Shown here one piece after another: positions 52,241 to 61,200 of a DNA stretch of 64,000 nucleotides (positions are counted from its first letter, which is position 1; every line of letters begins with the position of its first letter). The notes under the pieces were generated by a model. It did no database searches and was not told the origin of the DNA. It worked only from the letters and a program-made list of their open reading frames with translations. The translations under genes and the position numbers were made by a program. This DNA comes from an uncultured Clostridia bacterium (GTDB lineage Bacteria > Bacillota > Clostridia > Christensenellales > Pumilibacteraceae). The DNA is taken from contig CAMSYM010000005.1 of assembly GCA_947066105.1 (NCBI GenBank), forward strand, positions 44,132 to 108,131. The letters are read 5' to 3'.

Positions 52241-55200
52241 TTACATATTCAAGCCGCCGTCCGTATTGTCGTTTTGTCCCTGTCCGGCGTTAAGACCTAT
52301 TACGTCGGTCTTGGGCGTATTATCGCCCGCGCCGATCATAAGTCCGGGATCGTTTTGCACAGGCATGGTGGGCGGCAAATATCCGAACGATTGATAAGGC
52401 GCAGAACCGATACCGCCCGAAAGCCGCATCATCTGCTCTTCGAGTTCCATTTCGGATACGAGTATCGCTTCGAGCTCTTCCTGCTTGCGCTTACGGCGTT
52501 TGAGCAGTATGATAAGCAGTATGATAAACAGTATGAGCGCGAGAACGCCCGCCGCTACGCCTAACCAAATATACGGGTGGGATTCGTAGCTGATCTTTAC
52601 CGTGTCCATAAACGACGGCGACGGACGGTCTATGTTCTTGATCTTGAACGTAGCCTTTACCGTTTCGCCCGTGCGGTCCTTTACGCCGACGGTGATATCG
52701 GTTTCGCCGCGCATGTGGAACGTGATATACAACATCAAGCCGTCGTCGCTTACTCGCACAGTACACATGGTCGGCGATACGACTTCGGTCACGCTCGCAT
52801 CGAACGTAAGCTTATCGCCGAGCGCCAAATCGACGTCGCCGAACAGCATATCGGTGGTCAACGTAACGTTGCCGTTGGCGTCGAGTCCGTATTCGCCTTC
52901 GCGCGTATGGAAAGTAAACTCGTTGTTGCGTCTGATCTGCTCGATAAGCACGGGCGAATGGTTTTTGCCGACGTTCGCCGTGAACTGCTTTTTGAACACC
53001 TGCGCGTCAGCTTTATCGGCGTCGACCTTGCGCACGAACGATACGTCGAAGGTTATGCCGTCGATCTCGCGCGTGCTGACGAATTGCCAATCGCCGTCCT
53101 CGTCGCGGTTGACGGTAACGCCCGAAGTGTTCGCCACCAGATCCGTTATAACGTAATCGCCGCCGGGGTTAAACGTTTTATCGCCGTCCGCGGAAGTCGA
53201 TATATTACGGTTATTGGACGAATTTTTGGCTCCGTCATACGATTCGTCAAACGTATCTATAATGTCTTTAAACAGCGCCTGCGGCGTTACCTTAAACGGC
53301 AAACTGCGAACGGCACTGACTACATTCAGTTCGGATACTTGATTAAAGTCGTATATGACCGTGAACTCGATCGTAAAAGTCGTAGTACGTGCCGAAAGAT
53401 CTACGGCAAAGTCGCCGTCTGCCACCGTTACAAGCACAGCCTGTTTGCCGTAAAAACCTTTACGTGCAACTACGGTAAATTTTTCGTCCGTTCCGTCGAT
53501 CGGATCTACACGCAATACATCCCCGCCGTTTTCTTCGTCAACACTACAATGCACGTCGGATGCGGCAATAGGCGCCATGCTGAATATGCGCACTCTGTCG
53601 TTATTACGGTCTTCTACGAATTCGCTTATATCGATAGTTATAGGAGTACTTTCTTTCGAATCGGAACCGACGATCAAATACGATCTCTTATCCATGCCGA
53701 GCTTAACGTTGGGCGCGGCATTGAGAACGGTCACCTTGACCATTATAGTCACGCCTTCGCTTTCTAGCTCGTTCGCACTTCTGTCAATTATGCGCATATA
53801 CGCAATACCGGTAACGCCGCGTTCGTACGACGTAGCTCGGATAGTAAAGCCGGCAAAGTGGTTTGGATCTTCATGAGCACCGTTATTGCCGAATATAGGC
53901 GATATCGAGGCAATTGCATTATCGCTGTTTTCGGGACAAATATCCAAATCGGCATTGTACAAATATTTGTGCGAATTTTCACCGTCTGCGGGTTTGACCA
54001 AACGGTACGAATCGACGTCCGCCGACATGGACGTAAAGTCGGGATCGACAAGCCACTCGTCAAGCACGAGATTCATGGTAAGCGAATCGCTGTCGGGAGC
54101 AACGTACGCATCGTATACGTACATATTGTTCTTTTCGTCTTTGGAGAACGAATACCCTACGCCTATCGCATCGAACTTGCTCGGAGATTGTTCGAGCTTG
54201 TTTTCGTTGAACGTTACGTCGGAATTTTTGACGGTCACATAGATACGCGTAGCGACGGAGCGTCCCGACTTATCCACGCCAGTGAGTATTACGGGCAACG
54301 TGACTTCGGTCGCGTATTTGCCGTTCTCGTCGACGACGTCTATCCTGCGGCTGACTGTAACTTTGAGCGAGTGCGCAGGTATGCCGTTTACCGCTTCGTC
54401 CGCGTTATTGACTTCTATATCGATCGCACGCTTAACGCCTTGACGCGCTTTCCAATCGCAATCGGCTTCGGCAAGCGCCGTATTGTAATCGTTTTCGGCA
54501 GTGCTCGGCGATACGAACGCATTTATGCTTACCATATCCGACAAGTCGGAATCGATGAACAACGATTCGTAAGGGTTGCTTTCGTCGTAGATCGTGAACA
54601 CACGGCTCTCGCCTACTTTACCCGTAAACTTCAAGATATCGTTGTCGTCGTTGGCTATCGGCGCGGAATCCTTGACCTTTACATAGAAGATCGTACCCGC
54701 ATCGGTCGCCGCGCCGCTACGCGTGATCGAACGAGAAGACACGTCTTTATGCACTTCCACGTAGAACAGTATGTTAAGATCGATATTGCTGGTAACGGGT
54801 CGGAAAGCAAGCGATACGCCGTCGTCGCCTATATCGAAAACGAAGTACTGTTGCAGGAACATGTTGAGCGCGCTGTTAACGCCGCTTATCATGCCGCCGC
54901 CCGCGCGTATGCCGCCGACGAAATATTGAGAAACGTCGACGCCTTGCTTCAACGACCAATAATGACTTTGCAATTGCGCGGGGGCGAGATCGAACAACGC
55001 CGACGCTTGATTGAGCGTCAACGGATCGTACTGTCTGTTGTTTTCCTCGTTGACGTTCATCAACGCATACACGCGCACGTCATAATTGCGGTTGTAAACG
55101 TTATTGACTACATCGTTGTCGTTTATGCCCCAGCCCGCGGTGGACGGTTGGTCGATCGACTGCGGCGCGTCCTTGTAGTTAAGGAATTGATACGTTCCCG

Positions 55201-58200
55201 AAACGCCGATAACTTCGTCCTTTTGCTCGTCGGGCATTGCCTCGACGTCCGCGCTTACTCCGACATAATCGTCATAAGGCTTTACGTACACCGTATCCAC
55301 CGTATTGGCGTTAATTATGCCGTTGGTGACTTTGCCGACCGCCGACTGATGCTCGTTGGTTACAGCCGAATTGAGCGTAGATATGCGTATCGTCACGGCG
55401 GCGGCGTTATCGAAGATATTGTTGCCGATGTCGCGCACATAGAACTTCAATTCGTCCCAATCGCGATACGGGTTATACGTCAAGCAGGTTATTTTAAAGC
55501 TACGGTAATCGCTCGCCACGGTGATGCGGAACATATCGTTGAAATATGTCAGCTTATCTTTTTCGGCGCGCTCCATAGGCATGTCGTTGAACATGAATAT
55601 GTCGTAATCGTCGTTCTCGCAGTACAACGCTATTTTGTCGTTGTCGTTTTCGTCGGGATCGTACGCGAGCTGGTTGATTTTGAGTTCGAGCTCGCCGTAA
55701 ACGTTTTTGACTACGCGCAAGCCGCCGCTTACGTTTTGGTCGGCTACGGTGACGTTACGCAAGCTTGCGGTAGCGTCGGTCATAGCCGTCATGTACGTTT
55801 CGTACACGCCGAGATTTTCGTTGTTCTGCTCGTCGTAGGTAGTGAGCAAGCCTTCATGACGCTTGTGAACGCTGTCGCCGTCCTGTATGGGACTGGGACG
55901 CGAGCTTTCCACCGTGACGTATATAGTGAGCGAAACGACCGAGTTTTCTTCGTCGACGACGGTTATCGTCACAGGCATATTCGTGCAAACACGATTAGCG
56001 ACGATCACGGTATCGAGCGCGTACAGGTCGCCGCTCTCCTTGCCTTCGAGCGGTATCATATCGTACTTGGTAGCGACGCGGAAACACGAGCTGTCGTAAT
56101 AACGAATATCCTGTATGCGCAACGCCCACGGCGTGTCGTCGTCGGCTATCGCCAAATATCCGAGATGCTGTGCGGCAACGTTAGTCGGATCGTAACTGTG
56201 CAGTTTGTATTTTTCCGATCTGTCTACGTTCTCCGCGGTAAGCTCGCTATACTTGACAGAAGTCCTGTAATTGCTGTCGCCGCTTATCTTCAACAGATTG
56301 CGTTGGCTTATCTTGGACTGCTCGCTCGTAATGCGTTTGTACGAAGTAGACGCCTGCGCGGAAACGATATTGCTGTTACCGTCCGCCGTGCCGACGAACT
56401 TGTCGTAAGGCGTGGTGACCACCGTAAACGAATCGCCGACGCGCATTTTAATGTTCTGCGCGTTTTCGACCGCCTGAGTGCGCAATGTAGGCGCTTGATT
56501 GGTCACTTCGACATTGACGGAAAGAGTAGCCGTGCTGTTGCCGTCGCTGTCGGTAAACAATATTTTAAACGTGAACTTTTTATACTGCTGTCTGTCGTAC
56601 GTAGTACGTCTGTTGACCGTGATATTGACGGTGTTGCCGACGGGATTGGACGAAGCGCCGAGTACGGGTTTACCGCCCGCTCCGTTGGAATATTCCATAA
56701 ACATTATTACGTCGGGCTGAGCGGACGTTGCAACGTTGCCGTCCGAAAGCTTAGCCGCGCCCGCGCGCAATTCCGCATTGGTAGTCGTGCGCCAGCCGTA
56801 ATTTTTATCGCCGAACGGGGATTGCAGATACGTACCCATATCGAGCTTGAACATGTCTTCGAGCGTTTTGTTCGCGGAATTCTTCAACGCGTCGTAATCG
56901 CCCTTCCAGTATATATTTCCGTTGCTCGCCGTCAAAAGGCTTCCCGATCTGATCACGTCCGCGACAGAATACTGATACGACTGACCTACGGGCAACGCAA
57001 CGTCTATCTTTTTATCGCCCTTTTTCGCATTGCCGGAATCGTCGTCGGCAAGGTTAGGCGAAAGCGTGGGCGCGGCGCCGTCGATATACACGCGCACTTC
57101 GAGCGCGACGTACGATCCGTACATAAAGCCGTCGCCGTGACTGTCGTAGATCAATATTTTGAGCGGATAATAACCCTTGCCGCGGTTGGCGTCGTATTCC
57201 AAACCGCGCTCGTTATAATATTTGTTTCTTTCGCTCGCCGTAGCGCTGTGCATGCCAGCGTTGATCGTTGTTTTGGACAGCGGCGTTATGGACAACGTCG
57301 AACCGTCGCCCGAAACCGTAACGTTAAAGTAACGGCTGAACCCTTCGTTCGCATTGTCGCCGCCGTTGATATTCGATCCGTATATGCCGCCGTTGGGCTG
57401 GAAGTCCGCTCCGACGTTGCCTATCGTTTCTTTGCTGGCTAAATTGAAGTTGAAGTTATCTGTATTACGCGAACCGAAGTAGTTGCGCATCGATTTTTGC
57501 GCATATTCGGCTGTCGCGGTATTGTCGAACGTCAACTCCGCCAAGCCGTCGTCATAGCTCTTGGCTCTGTTGTAATACTTGGCTCCGTTACCGCCTACCC
57601 AGCTTCCGAGCTTATTAAGCGAGTCGGCAAAGAAATACGCTTTATCCGATTTGCTCTCGTCGATCTTATTGTCGGAATTTTTTACTACGTCGTTATCGGT
57701 ATAGCGAATAAGCTTTTTAGCAGAAGTCTTGCTGTCCACTCCGCTACGCAAAAGCTCTATATCCCACGTTGCGGACGCGGTATCGAGTTCTACATTGGTA
57801 TAGTAGCCTTTGTCTTTATCGTAGTTAACGTTGCCCGTTTGGGGGTCGTTTACAAGCTCGACGGGGCTGTTGCCTATTTCAAGCTTATAAGTCAATTTAG
57901 CCGCCGCATTGGCGTTATCGGGATCGATGACCTTGGTACCGTTTTGATACTCGCAATCCGCGACCGCTATCGTTATAGTGAGCGACGCCGCGCTCGCGCG
58001 AGTGCTTTTTTTGCTCAGCCCTATACCGAACATGTTTTCCTGTAACTTGGTTTGTTGATCCGCAAGATACATCAAATGCCCGTTGCCGACAAGATGGGTC
58101 GCGTTTACAGCCTTGCTCGCACCGGTCAAATAGCCGAGCGCATTGTTATCTTTATCGACCGTGGTCACGGCAAGACTTTTATTGAAGTAGTTGCCGAGAA

Positions 58201-61200
58201 GCGAGCCTACGTATTCATCTGTTTGTTGCAATCCGTTTCCGACAAAAGCATCGTATACCGATAACTTGACATACGGATTGTTGTTTATATTATACGGATC
58301 TGTCGAATCCGAACCCGTCCAGGTATTTACCCCGTCGCTTATCCAAATAGCGGTAGCTACTTTTTCAATATGGCTACGCTCGTATAAACCGTCAACGTTA
58401 TAAGACACATATCTGTTGTCGGGATATACTATCGAGCCGTCGTCGTTCATCGTCACCAAACTGCGACGAAGCGCGAAATAACTCATCGGTATATACGTCG
58501 AACCGCTGCTTTCGACGACGATGGTATCGGAATACTTGAACGCTTTTTCGCCGCCTACGACGGTTTGACCGTTTGCGCTCACGTCGTACACATACTCGGA
58601 AGCAGATCCGTAAACAAAGCCCGAATGTACGCCCGCGGCTGTATTGTCTGTACCGCTCGTGGTGCGCGTTTTCAATATCTCGCTCTGCGCGCCTGCGGTG
58701 GATATTTTGTTATCGGACGACAAATACAACGATTGTATGTTTTGATCGCCTTTATATGTGGAATTTACTTCTCCGTCGTAAGTAGAAACGTAATTGACGG
58801 ACGAATCCGCGCCGTCGCGAACGGTGTAATATCCGTCGAATTGATCGTAATAAGTATAGGGAACGATACCCAAGCTGTTGATTGCAAGCTGATAGCTTAA
58901 ATATTTAAAGCCGTCTACCGCAACGCTTTCGTTGGCGGCGTACCCCGTCTTGATGCCCGCCGTACCGCCGCCGAACTTAGTTTCGTCGCGCATCATTATA
59001 TTGAGCTGTATATATTCGTTGGCTGACGTGGCGTTGTTGGGTTTTACCGAAACAGCCCAATCCTTTACAATCCATCTGCCTTGCGCGTCAAAGAATTTGG
59101 CGTGATCTGTCTGAACGGTAATATCGCCCGGCGATCTCAGTTGTTTTGCGCTGTAAGCAACGCCGTCGACAAAATAAATAATATCGATCGCATCGTCAAT
59201 GTTATCGAAATATTTATTCAAAGGCGAAGTGCCGCCTGCGCTTTGCAACAGATCGATCACAACGGCGACCGGGTTTCCTTCGCTTTGTAATGTGCTTATG
59301 GTCGGGATCATCGATTTATAGTCTATCGTTTCGGCATTGATATCGACGTTGTAATAGCCGCGCTGAGCGTCGATGTTCGTTCCGAAGCTACGCACCGGCG
59401 AAAGTATAACGCCTTGCAACGCATCCGTATCGTCTACCAGCTTTTTGATCTGATCGGACGACGCGTTTATACTGCCGCCTTTGAGCGCGTTGACAGCCGC
59501 ATCGCTCGACGCGAAATAACGCGTTTTCGATATATCCGTTTGATCGAGCGATTCCACAGTCCAAAGATTCATGGCGCTGCCGCCGTCACCGAACGTAGTA
59601 TCTACAAAGCCGTCCTCGTCGTGGTTCGCCGAGAGCAATGCGTTGAGAACTTCCACCTGTATCTTGCAACGGTACGTTTCGAGCTTGTTACCGTTATACC
59701 GCCCGTCGGTGACCGAGAAATATACGTACAGCTTGGGAATGCTTTGCGTGGAGTTGAGCGCTGTTATAGTCAATTGCGACGACGTCAAACCGACGCTCAA
59801 ATATCTGCCGAGATAATTGCCGTTGCCGTCGCCCGAATTGCCTTGCTCGTCCATTACCGCAACGGGCTCGCCCGTAAAGAACATTACGGTATCGCCTTCG
59901 TTGTCGATAAGGAAGTTTTTGTTGAGTTCTTCTTCCTGCGTAAAGCTGTACGCATTGATGACGAACGTGGACGGCTTTACGGTAATAGCCGCGCTCGCAT
60001 CTTCCACGTTCCAAGAACTGCCGTCGGTAGGATCGGTAGTAAGCGTGTATATCTTATCGGGATGCTGTACGCGCGGCGAACTGTTGATAACGTTGATAAC
60101 TATCTTGATGGTCGTGACGCCGCTCGATACGCCGGATGCGCCCGCGCCCATACGGTCGCGTACGTTGAGCAGTATTTCGGCAGGCGCGCCGACCTGCGTG
60201 CGGCTGTTTGCCGTGATTATGATATAATCCAGATAATATTTGCTGTTATCGGTAAACTTCAACGAACTGCCGAACGTATGCGATACAAACGCGTCGCCAA
60301 CGATCGACGGCGTGGCAAAGCTGTTTATATTACTGCCGCCGTACGGATCGAACGTGTAACCGTCGAGCGTCGAGCCGTCGGAAGTGCGCTCGAAGAACAA
60401 GCCGTCGACATACGTGGACTTCTTTTGCTCCTGAGCGGAGTTGAACATATTGCCGGTCGATAATTTATCGAACGTACGCGTTGTCTGCAATCCCGCAAGC
60501 GTTTGTTTGAGCGTGCCGACATACGCTTCCGAGCTGTAATCGATACCGCCGTTTTGCGTATTGTAGCTGTTGCCCAAGCCCTTAACGACCTTGCGCCCGT
60601 CGTTTTCGGTGCGCGTCGCGTCGACGTTGAGCGTTCGCGTCGAATTATCGAACAACCCCGACAAACCGTTGAGCGTAAAGCCGCTCGCGGGATAAGTCGC
60701 GCGCATATCGACGTCGGTCAAAAGGTCGTAAGGCGTGACGACTACCGACGAGTGCATGGGGATATTATACGTGACGGTAGCGACAGAATTGCCGCTCGAC
60801 GGCGTATACGACGAACCGACCGTCATGCCGTTTTCCGAATAGTTTATCTTTGCGACCTTGTTCGTGTCGACAATGCTTGTCGGCGCGGAGTTAGATACAT
60901 TGATCGCTATATTCGCAGTGACCGATACGTTTGCGGAATCTTTCGCTCCGACCGTCGCATACAGGTACCTGTTATGCGTCCACCCGTTGAGAGTGATTTT
61001 AAGTCCGCGGATCTGAACGTATTGCGTAGAACCGACCGTAATTACCGTTCCTACGGAGCTTTGCACCCTGCCGCCGAAATATGCGAGCGGTATATATATC
61101 GGTTCTTCGGACACGGTAAAATACTCGCCGCCGCTGTTGCCGTTTACCGAACCTTGCACTTCCGTTACCGACGACGTGAGCGTTATAAGCTCGTTGAGTA

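Noticed and set aside
53858..57442. Open frame of 1194 codons on the plus strand opposite the giant surface protein
   Set aside because: It is the mirror of a long biased gene: the product is rich in Arg, Tyr, His and Val, has no recognisable domain, and the minus-strand frame is continuous with clear modules. Stop-poor antisense frames occur opposite most long genes here.
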